From assembly GCA_036346225.1 (NCBI GenBank), contig JARFIW010001469.1, positions 10,262,001 through 10,326,000 on the forward strand: a stretch of 64,000 nt of DNA. Direction: 5' to 3'. A model generated the notes under the pieces. It did not search any database and was not told where the DNA came from. It saw only the letters and a program-made list of their open reading frames with translations. The stretch comes from Platerodrilus igneus. Lineage: Eukaryota; Arthropoda; Insecta; Coleoptera; Lycidae. The position numbers were made by a program, and so were the translations under genes. Below are positions 11,831-24,379 of this stretch, in pieces. Positions within the stretch are counted from its first letter, which is position 1; each line of letters begins with the position of its first letter.

Positions 11831-13669
11831 ATATGTACGGGAATGCTGGCGGTGGTCACGTTCAGAGAAATTTCCTTTAAGCGTGGATTGTCATACTTCT
11901 GCATTTATTGTTTTTTATTATACATTTGTGTAATCAGTTATTTTAATACAGAAGTGTATAACCCAGGGTGAATCACAATGAGTATTCATCAGTTTCTGAT
12001 GACAAATCTTTATGAAGGAAAATGAGTAATGTTTTTAAGATAATTAATTTCCTAGTCGTCATATGAAAATATGATCAGAATTCTGAATGTAATGTTAAAG
12101 ATAAAATTATTCAAACACGAAATAATATTAACAACAAAGTATCCACTGAACTTTAGCAATCTCCGCAGTTGATCCTGTTCATTTGCTATAGCGTTGAAGT
12201 GGAGAGTGATACATCAAAGGAGTCTAGACTAATAATGACATTCCCGCATTTTGTGGAGACACACAGGCTCTGCAGGGTTATATCGAACACTGAAACAGGC
12301 TAAGTCTAACAAATTAGGCCCAAGAGATTCAAACTAAAACTGGGTAAAGCAGAATTGGGAGAAGCTAAACGCCGAACAAGGTAAACTTGGATTAAGCGTA
12401 AAAAGTTCAAGTATAAGGACTCAAATTCCCTGAAAATTCTCAAGTTGGATCACATCTTAAACGCTGGAACATCACAGAAATCGTTTTCTTTTCTTTTGAC
12501 GTTTTACACGGTATTAAGTAATTAAACTTTTAACAGGCGCAAATTGGACGTCATAATATCATTTAAATGTTTCCCTAAGGCATAGGGGTCGCGTATTCAT
12601 TAGCAAGTATAATAAAAAATGCCTCTTTTTAAGGCTTAATGACTCAAAGAAAAATTATAAATCTTACCTCTCTCTCTATCTTACACATATGTCGCTTTAT
12701 CATATGTATACAGATAACACTGAATTTTTTTCTCAAACACAGATCAAGATAACTACGGAAATTCAATAGAAGGAGCAGAGAGCAGAAGCAAAAAGCCAGA
12801 GCCGCCCTTGTGTCTGGCGCGTCTTAATAGAACAGAACGTTGGCTGAGCGGAGCGCACATTCAACTCCATGCCCTACGAGTTTCTTAAATTAATATTACA
12901 CAAAAATACGTCTGTAAAACACCCATAGATTATAAAAATTAAAGGTGGTGTGCAATCGAATCAGACTAAAAGACGTAACGTGACCTAGCATATTTCATTG
13001 AGTTTTTTTCCCAATGACAAGATCAGGGTGAACTGGGGTCGTTGACCGAGCGATGTAGTAAACGGGGTTCAGAAATGAACGATCATCAATAATGATATTA
13101 GAATCGTATAAGAGAAACATGTTATTTCGTTATTAAAACTCGGAAAAATTATTTGAGTGTACTTGGTTACAAAAAGAGACCAGAAACGCACGAGCTTGTA
13201 GGGATATAAATCGTATTCGGAAATGAATGAAAAGCACTTAAATAATATCGCACGTGGGTAACAAAAATCTGCCGACAAGATGAATTTTGATACAAGTATC
13301 ACAATGGTTTACTACAGATGTTAGTTACTAAGAAAATCAATTTGCTTTCACTTATCTTTTAACCCTTTCAATCCTATCAGGACATATGTCCCAGTAAAAT
13401 TTTAATAAATACAACTCTGACAAAACTCCATTTAATTTGCATTATCCCAGGATATTTCCGCAGTCTTCATACTATAGTCGGGACCACAAAGAAAATCATC
13501 ACGTGATTATTAATTGAATCTAGAATACACGTATTCGGTGATGTACCAATTTCCTAACGAGTATGATAAAGATAACCAGTACAAAATGCGTGCTACTTCA
13601 ATAATACTCATATGTAATCGCTTTGTACTGCATATGAATAAAACAAACTCCGTATTATACTTTGGAACT

Positions 13670-13673
<4 letters not shown>
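11831..13673. other. Unannotated AT-rich stretch
   Basis: I see no gene or element boundary. A slightly GC-richer patch at about 12780-12870 has no motif I recognise. Confidence 0.6.

Positions 13674-13719
<46 letters not shown>
13674..13719. repeat. (AT)n microsatellite
   Basis: The (TA)n run directly precedes the TGCTATGATAA start of LTR copy K1. Confidence 0.97.
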
Positions 13720-13721
<2 letters not shown>

Positions 13722-14929
13722 CTATGATAAGAGGGTAGTTTAAGGGTAGATTAAGTCAGAGAGGTTGTAAGATAACTGTAAATATCATTAACGTTAAGAA
13801 CACAAAATAATTCCACTATTAAATAACAGTAAATCGAATATTTTACAAAAGATCAATAGCGAGCACACTGTATATAAATTATATTTAATTTAATGCATAA
13901 GAAAAAGCTCATTTTGCAATAATTAGATAATATTTAACTAAAATAATAATGCGTACGTCGTATAATACGCTTAAGTTGAAGAAACGAACAAAGATACTGT
14001 TTTAAATACATCAATATAAAAGACGTGACAAAATTGTAATGGATATTTGAAAATTCTAAGAATATACTGTGATATGCAGAACGCTTACGTGATCGGCAGA
14101 GCATTTCATCGAGAATTAAGCCAGGGAATTTTGAGAAATACCGGGTTCTGCAAAAGATAGGTGCAAAGTACAAGCCTTGATCGACGAACACGCCAATTAA
14201 AACGTTGAAAGGTGGAGCTTATAAATACGATAGGAAACTCGAAAATAGACAGTATATCTTCAACAAGGCACGAACCACGTCGATTTAAAGTGAAAATTAC
14301 GTACCAGTAACAATTAGTGAAAAGTAAATAATTTGTTAAAAGTTAAAAATTGAAAGTGTCAATATGTGCAACGAAGAATAGCCGTTCTATGCGTAAACGG
14401 CTCCGAATAAAGCTCCGACTAAAGATCTCGATGTAAAAGAGTAAAAAAAGTATCTCTAGATGTACCTATAAATGAAAATCCAAAAATATTTCGAACATAC
14501 AAATAAATAAACGTAAAGATACTGAAGATTACTTCAGTGATCCGAGGGGAGAAATACAAGCAACCATTAATCCAACATTCTGGTCAACAAGTGAAGCAAG
14601 TCGAACTGTAACAATCAAGGGGTGCTGACCACAGATACTCTGAGGCAATTCCAGTGACAAGCAAGGAAAACGCAGGTTAGAGATCTTAATTTTTTTCATT
14701 TATTAAAGACTGTTTCAATTTTAATATTTGCTATATTTTATATATCTTTAAGGGTCAACAAAAAGGTCAATTGAGAGTTTGAAAAATAGAAAAATCATCT
14801 ATGAACGTTCGAATCATAAGAGCATTATCACAGCAATAAAAATAACGCCCAATTGTAGGCCTTAAAGGAAATAAGAGTTTCTTCAAAGCAAAAAAAAAGG
14901 GCACACCAACGTAAGAGTATATCACAGCA
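13720..14929 (+). mobile_element. LTR copy K1 inserted in (AT)n, one PBS-like module
   Basis: The copy starts TGCTATGATAAGAGGGTAG directly after (AT)n and ends ATCACAGCA directly before another (AT)n, so its ends are short inverted repeats of the TG...CA kind expected of an LTR. A TATA-like GCTTATAAATA lies about 500 bp in, at 14217-14227. A first ATCACAGCA at 14827-14835 is followed by AATAACGCCCAATTGTAGG, a tRNA-Lys-PBS-like module, and then by the terminal ATCACAGCA at 14921-14929. The start matches 46852 onward (GGGTAGTTTAGGGGTAGGTTAAGTCA in that copy). No coding region is present; I infer a solo LTR. Confidence 0.75.
14217..14227 (+). promoter_or_regulatory. TATA-like box in LTR K1
   Basis: GCTTATAAATA lies about 500 bp from the LTR start. 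The related copies have GCTTATATATA at 47441 and, on the minus strand, CCTATAAATA at 50437-50446, each some 590-645 bp from the LTR start. The conserved placement supports an LTR promoter, with U3 upstream of it. Confidence 0.55.
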
Positions 14930-14943
14930 ATATATATATATAT
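14930..14943. repeat. (AT)n tract shared by two tail-to-tail LTR copies
   Basis: This is a short (AT)n between the terminal ATCACAGCA of plus-strand copy K1 and the PBS-module end of minus-strand copy K-B. Confidence 0.9.
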
Positions 14944-14944
14944 A

Positions 14945-16887
14945 GTTATGCTCCCTAAATTATTCGCACCCCGTCGTTGTGCGCCATCTTATTTATTGCT
15001 ATGAACTACCGTAATTATCGTGCCCCTACGTTGGGCTGTTATATTATTATTGCTATGTCCCTCTAAATTATTCGCGCTCCCTCATTTGGGCGACCATATT
15101 AATATTACTATGTATAAACAAGATTGTAATTATCTCCTCCGACGTTGGGCTGTCTTATTAATATGCTATAAATTCCCTCCAGAAACTTAACTTGATTTTA
15201 TCTTGAACCAACCTTGTCTACCAATAACAAATTTTGATACGTTACCGCCTTACTTGTTTTCAATTTCGTATTCAACTTATAGCTCCTCCTTGAACTATTT
15301 AAATTATCAAATCACTCCCATTCACTTTATCTTATGACCTCGACTAGCATTTATTTGGAATTATAAAATTCAGGTAATTCTATTTTATATAATGAAACCA
15401 ATATTATGTACAGCTTTTGTAAATTATTTGAAATACACTTTTCAATTAGTTAATGTTGTAAATCTCATTTATTAAACATCATATACTATTTACTCAAAAC
15501 CCAAAGTCACCAAAAAAAACTATTATCCTTATAAAAGAAAAAGCTTGGAACGTTCAAAACTTCTTATCATATCACGCACTTTATGCGTATTTAAATCCTT
15601 TGTTTTTGGTGAACTTCGTCACATTAATTTATATTAAGCAAATTCAATATTCAAATAAAAAAATATAGAAAAATGTCTTACAACTAAAAATCTAACCAGG
15701 TCTATTTTCTTCTTGCAATTGACGCATCCACTAATATTTCCCATGCATTAAGCCATCCATTTGAATAAAAATTATTTTCCCCAATTCAGGATTATTACAT
15801 GCCCATTCGAAATATTGTTTATCCACATACTTGAACCATTGCATTTAAATTATTGCCATCACCCTCTGGACTACTATTATTAACTTCTACTTATGCACCC
15901 CAATTTATTGTCGTCTCATTTAGACTTACTACTTCATATCAATTTCCCCAAACTTAGAATTGTATTATCATCATTTATTTTCCCCATTACATTTATTCTC
16001 CACGTACTCGAAGATTGAATTTTTCTCCCCGTACTCGAAAGCCGTTTAATCGGCAATTATAATTTTCATCTTGGCACTTCTACTATCTTTCACTTTAAAA
16101 TTATTACGTATCACTTTATTTCACAGCTGAGTTGCAAACTGACTTCGTTATCACTGTACCTGTTAATATATCTTTTCTCTGCTACTCCGTCAGTGGGTAT
16201 GGTCTACAAACTCGTCGCTCATTTTTAACGAATCAAATCTTTGCACTTAAAGTAGTTTCTGATGTAATTTTGTATGCTTTCAAATAATTGTGGCCTGCTC
16301 GCAGGTGCTTGTTATCAAACATGCGGTGTTTTGACGAATCTAATCGCTTTTCCATAAACAACTGATGCAATTCGACTTCTAATTTTCATATATACATGTT
16401 ATTTACGCAATTTTTAATCTTCTTTCTTATCAAAAATGGTTAACTGTTTGTACGCATTTATATGCTTCCTGAAGCTCTATTTCTATCTCCGTATTAACCT
16501 AATTGTTTGGAACTCTCTTGAATGCGTGTCTAATCACACTTTATTATGTTTACATATAAATATACGCGTGCTTCCACTGAAAAATATCATTATATGCATT
16601 GCCTAAATTAACTAAAACTCTATCTACAGGGTACTAAATATTTACTATTTACCTAATGCATGTGTTCCTGGTTTCTACGCTAACTATGCGTCTTCCTATG
16701 TTTATTTGCGTCACTTAAAATTACTTATACTTTATATACAGGGTGTTGACTGCCTACTATTTACAAACTATCTCCATTTCTCAATTCTTTACTAAATAAA
16801 TGCAGTTTTCTGCTGCGTATGGTAATTTCTCATTTCTAAACGACCTTTACTATAAAGTACACCCTTAAACAATCCCTTATCACAGCA
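14945..16887 (-). mobile_element. LTR copy K-B in (AT)n, with four PBS-like modules
   Basis: On the minus strand the LTR starts at 16887 with TGCTGTGATAAGGGATTGTT and runs about 1.72 kb to a TAGCA near 15164. Four modules of about 55-65 bp follow, each a YATAGYAATA stretch plus a PBS-like core. Cores include ACAGCCCAACGTCGGAG, GGTCGCCCAAATGAGGG, ACAGCCCAACGTAGGGGCAC and ATGGCGCACAACGACGGGG; the last is the closest in the window to TGGCGCCCAACGTGGGGC. The copy parallels K-A base by base over long stretches but differs by many substitutions and indels, so the two are separate old insertions. No coding region is present. Confidence 0.75.
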
Positions 16888-18350
16888 ATATATATATATA
16901 TATATATATATTGCCGTGGAACTCACAGGGAATTTTAGTAAATTCGAAAATTACTTTATTTTCATTTTTACAAAATCGAAAATAAATTTCACACAATAGA
17001 AAAATTTAATTAAAAAAATATTCTCTTACCCAGATTCCTCTCTTCATCACCTTAATTCTTCTTCAGTTCCCAGGCTAGCTCAGTTGGGCCTCCTCTTGGA
17101 TACCTAGATTCACTATTATACTCTGTATCGTTCACGCACACTCAATAAAACCACAAAATAATACAACAATCATACGATATTCATTTACCACTATTTACAA
17201 ATAAAATTCAAAATGATCCACATTTCAGAGATCAAGTTACACCTTAATAAATCCTATTTTTGTACTGTCCTGAATTTTTAATTTAAAATATCCAACACAT
17301 TGAATATACCCGGAGTAAATGGGCCCTGAATAATACCTTATTTTCTTTCTTTATTTATAATTTATTTTAAATTTGTATACTCTGGAGTATGGTGAGCTCA
17401 TGATAACCCAGTTAATTATGAATAATGTATGCTTTTGTACTTCGCGCACTCTTACAACAAACAAAAAAACAAACCCATGTACTCTTAACAAAATTTAAAT
17501 TCCTGATGGAACGTTAATAAGCTTTATATACACCTTTAGATTTCTATTTAAATACCATAATAAAGTTAGTTATACGTATTATTTTCAATACGCAAAATTC
17601 AAAATTCACTCTCACACGTCACACAATTTTCATAGTTTCAAAGTTTATAACAACAACAATTTTAAAACGTTACCTGGAATTTCTTTCCTGCACTCTCGAT
17701 TTCGTGGTTCTGCTCTGCTCGTCGCCTTCAGCTATTTGTAGATGAACACCCTCTAAGTTGTACTGCATGCTCTGCATTCACGATGCATCCAAATCCAAAT
17801 CCAAGTATATTACACTACTTTTATAATTGCGTACTTTAATTTAATTTAATTTAATTTACGTTACTTCACGAGCTTGTTAAGATATATGTTGCACCTCAAT
17901 AAATTTTAGACTCGACACTATCCGCGTATCAAATTATGAGGCCAACACTGTACTATTTGATTTAAAATTTTTATATACTTACAAACTCGTGGTAAATTTC
18001 AGTACGTATTCTGAAGCGATGTAAATACTAAGAGCGAAGTTAAAAGAGAGCGATGCTAATTCTCTTAGAGTATATACAATTCGAATGCCACCTCTCGGCC
18101 ACTCTTCCCGCGAAATACTTCATTTAAAATAATACTTCCTCAAATTTTGGTTCAACCGTTTTTGAAATCTCCGAAATTTAGCGCGTCCTTACGATATTTT
18201 CCGAAAAATCCGCATTCAAATTTTCCCGTGCTTGTCTGTTCTACAACTAACTATATCGACCAATGATATACCTATTGACGTCTTAAAAACCCCGCCTATA
18301 TTAACTCTATTCTTCTCTTATGCATATTCTGTTTCCTTCTAACCTCGTTT
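16888..18350 (-). repeat. Probable further LTR copy (K-I), boundaries uncertain
   Basis: Directly after the (AT)n at 16888-16911 comes TTGCCGTGGAACTCACAGGG; its reverse complement ends CACGGCA against (AT)n, the pattern of the other LTR 3' ends. On the minus strand the stretch near 17390 reads GAGCTCACCATACTCCAG, and the same phrase is at 54191 inside the plus-strand copy at 51101-54427. GTGGCCGAGAGGTGG on the minus strand near 18090 resembles GAGTGGCCGAACTC at 57727. I infer a diverged LTR on the minus strand. The right end is not defined and no gene is seen. Confidence 0.45.
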
Positions 18351-18497
18351 GAGTGGTAGAAAATCGATATTACTGTCCGCGTTTCAAACTAACCCATGTG
18401 GACTGAATACGTGCGTTTCGAAATGAACTGCTATTATGCCTGTCTCATTCCGAAGCATATCATTGATTGTCCATCCCTTCTGCGCTTTAAGGAAACT

Positions 18498-18520
18498 TTC
18501 AGTTGGGTGGGTGGGTGGGT

Positions 18521-18568
<48 letters not shown>

Positions 18569-18950
18569 ACGCGCGCGCACGCGCGTGTGTGTATGTGTAA
18601 GGCGGATACAAACAACACACAAAACACACACATACACAAAACACCTCTCAAACACTGTATAAACAACACAAACACCTATTCACAAACTTACATATGCTTT
18701 TCAATATCTGGATTTTCGACTGCCTATGGTCCGGACTGATAAGCAATATCTGTTGAGCGTTCTTCATTGAAAACTGAGATTTCCGGCTGCCGATAGTCCT
18801 GGTCCTAGATGGGGAACACAACACACACAAAATACACATACACACCTTCCACTAGACATATACCATAAACACATGCCCTCACGTCCGCACGCGCGCACGC
18901 AAGCACGCACGCACGTACACACACACTCGTTAGAACAAATAAATAAAATA
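18498..18950. repeat. GT/AC microsatellites and a ~45-bp direct repeat
   Basis: The run (GGGT)n-(GT)n-(GC)n occupies about 18505-18600, AC-rich runs lie at 18608-18640 and 18815-18845, and (ACGC)n-like sequence at 18885-18920. Between them, GGATTTTCGACTGCCTATGG at about 18711 and GAGATTTCCGGCTGCCGATA at about 18776 are two diverged copies of a roughly 45-bp segment. Several overlapping open frames on both strands here are translated microsatellite. Confidence 0.85.
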
Positions 18951-18969
18951 AATCTGCTTGGGCAGAGTG

Positions 18970-20065
18970 TTGTAAGGTCAGGGAAGTCCGGCAATTGGCG
19001 AGCGTTCAACGCAAAACCGCGGTCAAGGCGGTAAGGGCGTACAGGACCACTGCCACGGAGGCGGTCTTGGTGATTAGTGTGATGCTTCAATCCAATTTGT
19101 CGTCAAGGAGATTAGAGCTCGGGAGTTCGTAGATATAGGGAAAGGACGTGAAATTGTCGAATATTTTGGTCTTTTCAATAGGGAAGTTGAGAGAAAAATT
19201 GTTATTTCCGAACTAGGGCATCCGGCTGATGTCAAGGAGTTCGAATTTGTCGAAGGCGATGAAAATGCGACGGGAAGCACTATTTATGCGGATGGCTCGC
19301 GAATGGACGATGGGTAGGCAGGTGGGGTGGGGGTGGGGTGTTCGTTGTGTATAAGGAGCAGAGGAAAGTGTTCCGATTCCAAACTAAACTTGCGAACTAG
19401 AGCACAAACTTTCAGCACGAGTTGGTAGCTATAAAGTACGCCATAAACTACTCATACTTAGGGGCATCGACTGCTTTGGCAAATATAAACACCTCGACAG
19501 AGAATAGATAGATAGAGAATAGAGAGAATAGAGAATACGGCATACGGCATTTGAGTTTCGGGACTTGAAGTTTTATTGGGTTAGGTCGCATGACGACAAT
19601 CGAGGAAACGACAGAGCAGGTGAATTAGTCAAAGAAGCCGCAACAGGTAAGTTTCTTACATCGTATTCATCGATACAGAGGTCGCTAATTAAGAAGGAGC
19701 TGCGAGAAAGGTCAATCCAGCAGTGGGAGGAGAGGTGGAACAAAGCAGCTACGGGTAAGTTGACACACAAATTTATACCGAGCATAGAAACTAGAGATAA
19801 GATGGAGGTGAAATTCGATCATAAGATGGCGCAGCTAGTAACAGTGCACGGGGCACTGAAAGCCTACCTGCGAAGATTCAGTCTGACCAAGAACAACCGC
19901 TGCGAATGCCAGGAGGGCGCAGAAAGCGTCGAGCACGTGATATTTGACTGCCCACTCGAGATGGCTATCGGGTGGTTGATGGACAGGAAACTAGCCGTCA
20001 ATGGGCTAGAATGGCCCAAGAGCTTGGAAGGAGCTTGCGAGACGGGTTGCGAGATTGAACGCTGA
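18970..20065 (+). pseudogene. R1-clade LINE ORF2 3' fragment (RNase H and zinc knuckle)
   Basis: From about 18970 the frames encode the region upstream of RNase H, including VKAVRAYRTTATEAVLVI, typical of R1-type ORF2. After a frameshift near 19085 comes an RNase H-like domain: IYADGS at 19282-19299 gives the first catalytic Asp, ELVAI near 19419 gives the Glu, and VRSHDDNRGNDRAGEL at about 19577 gives the C-terminal part. These lie in three frames and a stop follows DDG at 19313. The terminal open piece 19565-20065 ends in CECQEGAESVEHVIFDC, a C-x-C-x8-H-x4-C knuckle found at R1 ORF2 C-termini. The copy is 5'-truncated: no endonuclease or reverse transcriptase is present. The R1 clade assignment rests on the RNase H plus knuckle arrangement. 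Confidence 0.85.
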
Positions 20066-21004
20066 GAACCGGGCGTAGACCGGGAAGAGAAGGTCGCTTG
20101 AAATTTGAAATGGGAGTTAGTTTAAACTTGGAAAAAAATTATTTTATGGCACGATATAACAATTTACAAAAATTAAAAAAATTAATATATACCAAAAAAA
20201 CCCACATATTTAACTAAGTACGATGAATTTCACACTAAATCAGTCACTGTCTTTCCTAAAACGCGTGGAAAAAACATCAGGTATTAAATCAAAACTTTAA
20301 ACCGGGTTCATAAAATTCTGCAATTAGCAGTGAACAAGCACGTTTTAGTGTGATGGTGCTAGCCGACATAATGCTTGCGCAAGTGCACCTGATAATTTAA
20401 GGGATGCTTCTTTGCTATTCTATGCGCTGTTATATGCTTAATGCTTTATTTAGATATTTATACATTTACATTTTATACCTGTATTGTAAATTATATATTT
20501 TATTGATGTTGCTTGATTTGTTTTGTTTGACGTTTTGCTTGTTTTTGGTCGTATTCTCTATAGAAAGGCAGATTGAAATTAGAATAAATCAGTTAGCGAA
20601 CGATAGTGTACATTAGGGACGAATTTAGGCTGAAGCTGGAATAAATTATTTAGACTACGACTGAGGATATTGTACATTTTTAGAGTAAAAACATATGGCT
20701 GGATTCGCTATTGATGAATTTGGCGTATGCTTAGAAATTCGAATCTATTAGTAAATGTTAATTTAACTAAATTTGGATAGTTTTAAGTCGATCCTTCAGG
20801 TCGCACCGGTAAGCAGAGCCAGTGCCGCTAACAGGTATTACGGATTCCCCCACCTACTTTTTTTTCTAGTATCTTATTGATCAAACACACTCCAAAGTCA
20901 ACGCTATGGATACCCTAACTGCAGTTTTAGTTTATAAATTATATTTAAAGATTAATTAATTTGGAAGTCAGATTTATATGAAGGACGTCATTGGCGTTTA
21001 AACC
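20066..21004. other. Probable LINE 3' flank and unannotated DNA
   Basis: The first part may be the R1-type 3' untranslated region, but I see no clear poly(A) junction. A 70-codon Leu/Phe/Tyr-rich frame at 20404-20616 looks like AT-rich DNA read in the hydrophobic frame. Confidence 0.5.
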
Positions 21005-21045
21005 CAATGTAGTACCTTCGGGTGGAGTATTGGAGACGTAGCCGC
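21005..21045 (+). repeat. 3'-tail fragment of the tRNA-derived SINE
   Basis: AATGTAGTACCTTCGGGTGG followed by AGTATTGGA matches the 3' end of the SINE at 45768-46036 read on its own strand (AATGTAGTACCTTCGGGTGG, AGCATTGGA). Only the tail is recognisable here. Confidence 0.7.
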
Positions 21046-23107
21046 AAGTGTAGCGGTCCTTACTGAAATTATATGGTTAATGCCGTAATTAAGGATTCAA
21101 TAATCGGCTATACCGTAATTATCTAGAACTCGAGGTAAACTTAAGTCTAGTTTAGTAATTTTGTGTGGTTAATTTGTACAGCAAAATAATATTGCTGGTA
21201 AATTGTTGTGAAACTGATTACGCCCTCTGCACGACACGCAATAGATGATAGTACCTTTTACCTGCCTGATTGACAAGTAACTTATCTTGGTAATTTTTAA
21301 GTTAATTGTTCGAGTATTTTTTTGAATGTGCATAATTTCAAATATATATGAAATTGCATTAATACTTGCGATTTTCTATTATCTCTAGACACTCATAATA
21401 AATGCGATTAGTCGTTTTCTCATCTTTTTCATGAAAATTTTAATAGGTTAAAAGCATACGTGATACATAGTTGATTTAGGCATCCTCGATATAGCAATAT
21501 TTGTTCGTCACATCATTTTGATTCCTACCAGACTCGTGTAACCAATAAGAATGAGTGGTCTCCAAGAAACAAGCGAAACCTTAGATGTTATATTAGCGTT
21601 TTTGATCCGATACGAAGCTAGTACACCTACTCATCAGTGATTAAGACGTGTAGAGAACCTCGTTTGTTTAACTTTCTAGTTACAAGTACTGAGATAATTA
21701 TCAAAAATCGCTGTTATAAAATCGCAGACATTTTCAAATTGAACTTCTCGTCATTTTGGGAGGCTTTTGAACAGTATTCATGTCAATTCGCACAAACCAA
21801 TATTTGGACATCTTTTTATCAAACTCACAATAAAATTTAGAATGATAATGACATTGTGGTGATAAAAATTAGTTCAATAATTAAGAGTATGGAAGAAAAA
21901 TAAGCAACTTTTAAACAATCTACGATCAAAATAATGAAATCACACCAAATTACTCGGTTTTGACCTCACCCTAAATATTAACACATCTTAATATTTGCCT
22001 ATTCAGGAATTTCTTGTGACAATTGATACAAAATATGAAGCATTTACTCGTTAGTAATTCTTAAAAACAACCAAGATTTTCTCAGAATATACATGACACG
22101 TATGCCCATTTCAAATGAAGGCGTTGGAAGCTGTTGAACTCAATTTTCATGTATAATTTCACGCATGCGGTTACTTCTTCCAAATCAATACCATGCCATA
22201 AAAAAAAACATTCCTGTATGTCTAGTCTTTGTCGCTAAACTACGATAAACTTTATTTTAAGTTTGAGTGATATTCTAAGCAACAGAAGAAACTAGTGAAA
22301 CTACGTTTTTACGACTCACTCAAGAAAAGGAAAGTCTACCTGTGCAAAGAGAAGTTTTCAAATTGCTTTTCTAGACTTGAGAAGACGATTTATATGAAAT
22401 ATTTTATATCTCAACATATGTTCCACCGATGATCGTACCCTTATTAGAACATTTTCCAATAAGACTATAATGCGAAAAATCTCTTTTGGAAATGTTTCAA
22501 ATACAACCGAACAAAAATGCCAACCACGCAAAAGCTTTTTTAATTTGGAAAAGAAACTAAGCACTTAGTACTCAGTAAAAACGTGTAGCAACTGTATAAT
22601 TTAGTGCTCATTGCTTTTTCTGACTTGCTGAGCCTTAAGACTGTTAACTGTCACCAAGCAGTATATATAACATTTTGATCAGAATTCTGTGACCTTTTAC
22701 ACTAAAGTGCTTTCGATTTTTGTTACGGGTAAAACGAGCATTACATTATAAATTTAGATTTGCCCTGAAGAGGCGGACACCTCATAATAATTTAAGGGTG
22801 CACAGACTAGCTGCAGAAAAAACTTCAAAAAAAAAAATTAAAATAATAAAAACAATAAATATTTAAAATGGCTAACATACAAAACTACGTTACAATGACC
22901 ACTTACCTTGAAAGGCGTTTTCTCTTGTAATAATTTAGGGGCAAACCGTCTTGTCTCGGCAATCCCTTCGATATTTTCCCTACACGAAAGACGGTTATTC
23001 CGAATAGGGCTACTTTGCTTTTGGTTTCCTCATTCATATCACATTATACGTTATTTTCATTTGTGGTTTTAAAAAAGTCATCATTCTGGATTATTACGTT
23101 TACAATG
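21046..23107. other. Unannotated AT-rich stretch
   Basis: I see no repeat boundary, RNA or coding motif. Open frames are at most about 70 codons and unremarkable. Confidence 0.6.
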
Positions 23108-23109
23108 TA

Positions 23110-24379
23110 CAGGGTGGGGCACGGGAACCTCCCACATTTCAATGGTTGGCTGTGGGGGAATGGGCCATTCCACAGGGATGAGGTTGGTCTTGTTTGGAGG
23201 GGTGGATGATCTAGTTTTCAGTAGTAACCCTGCCGTGGACTGGAGCACAACGTGCGTTTGTTATCGAGAGTTTTGTAAAAAATGGCGAATCTGTTATTGC
23301 GACATAAGGACATTCCGCATGCGGTACAATTTGTCATCGTCTGCTAGTGTTCCCGACCGGAAAACAATTTTGTGTTGGGTGAAGAAATTTAGAGAAAGTG
23401 GATCCGCACTAAATATGAAGAAGAAGAACCCTGCTGTGACCGTCAGAACCCCTGAAAACATCGGTAGAGTTAGGGCGTCGATTTCGACGAGAATAGTGAG
23501 GCGGATTTTGCTTTGTGAACTCAAAATGCACCCCTACAAGCTGATGATTGTGCAGGAATTGTCCCCAACGGACAGGGGGCGGCTTGTGCAATGTTGTCAG
23601 ACGATCCTTCGCAAAGTACCTCCTACTGCAATTTTGTGGAGTAGCAACAAAGCTGATCTTCATCTTTCAGGGTGTGTTAATAAACAAAATTTTCGCTACT
23701 AGTCAAATGAAAACCCTCGACAACTTCACGATGCACCCCTGCATAGCCCAAAGGTAACAGTTTGGTGTGCAGTATCGTACGTAGGCATTATTTGGCCTTA
23801 CTTTTTTGAAGTGAATGGCCTCACCGCTACTGTTAACTCAAACCGGTACTGTGACATGCTTGAGAATTTTGTCAGGCTTAAAATCGAAGAATTTGGTCAA
23901 GAGCATGAACCACACAGCTTCTGGTTCTAGTAGGATGGTGCTATAGCACACACTGCCCGTCGTTCACGCACTATTCTTCAGGAGATGTTCCCTGGGAAGG
24001 TGATCTCCTTGCGCGAGACGGTTAAGTGGCCCCCGCGCTCTCCAGATCTAAGCCCATGCGATTATTATCTGTGAGGTTACCTCAAGGCCGAGGTTTTTAA
24101 AGTGCGTCCTAGAACCCTGGATGACCTGAAGACTGCAATTGAGGAAGAAATCATGCAGATAACCCCCGCCACACTTGAGAAGTCATGCGAAACTTCCAAG
24201 AAAGACTCGATATGTGTGTCGCCCGCCAAGGCCATCATTTGAAGGATATTATTTTAAAAACATAGCTTAAAAAAACTACATTATATATCCTTTCCAGAAA
24301 ATAAAACTTTTTAGAATATATCATTTAGTTTTGTTTTGCCAGCCTTTTGAAATGTTGGAGATTCCCGTGCCCCACCCTG
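23110..24379 (+). mobile_element. Mariner-superfamily element (DD41D type), 1270 bp, with TIRs
   Basis: The left end reads CAGGGTGGGGCACGGGAACC at 23110, and the right end is its inverted match, CAGGGTGGGGCACGGGAATC read from 24379 on the minus strand. The similarity continues for about 33 bp to ACATTTCAA. A TA dinucleotide flanks each end (23108-23109 and 24380-24381), the target duplication of this superfamily. The length of about 1.27 kb is normal for a single-gene mariner. The TIRs match each other at all but a few positions. Confidence 0.93.
23220..24240 (+). pseudogene. Mariner DD41D-type transposase, inactivated
   Basis: The N-terminal helix-turn-helix region is split by a frameshift near 23330: FVIESFVKNGESVIAT is in one frame and the next part, from SSSASVPDRKTI, in the frame that runs to a stop at 23700. 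The central LHLSGCVNKQNFRY (about 23658-23699) is the region of the first catalytic Asp, which reads as Asn here (SNKADLHL). VTVWCAV and WPYFFEVNG follow. The second Asp is in DGAIAHTARR at about 23935, preceded by two stops (TAG TAG) where the family usually has QQ. The third is in WPPRSPDLSPCDYYL at about 24030-24073. I count 41 residues between the last two Asp residues, hence DD41D. A further stop follows DYYL. The protein cannot be functional. Confidence 0.88.

Noticed and set aside
18384..18845. Overlapping open frames rich in Val/Cys or Thr/His
   Set aside because: They are translations of GT/AC microsatellites.
20404..20616. 70-codon hydrophobic frame resembling a membrane segment
   Set aside because: AT-rich sequence read in a Leu/Phe/Tyr frame, with no supporting context.
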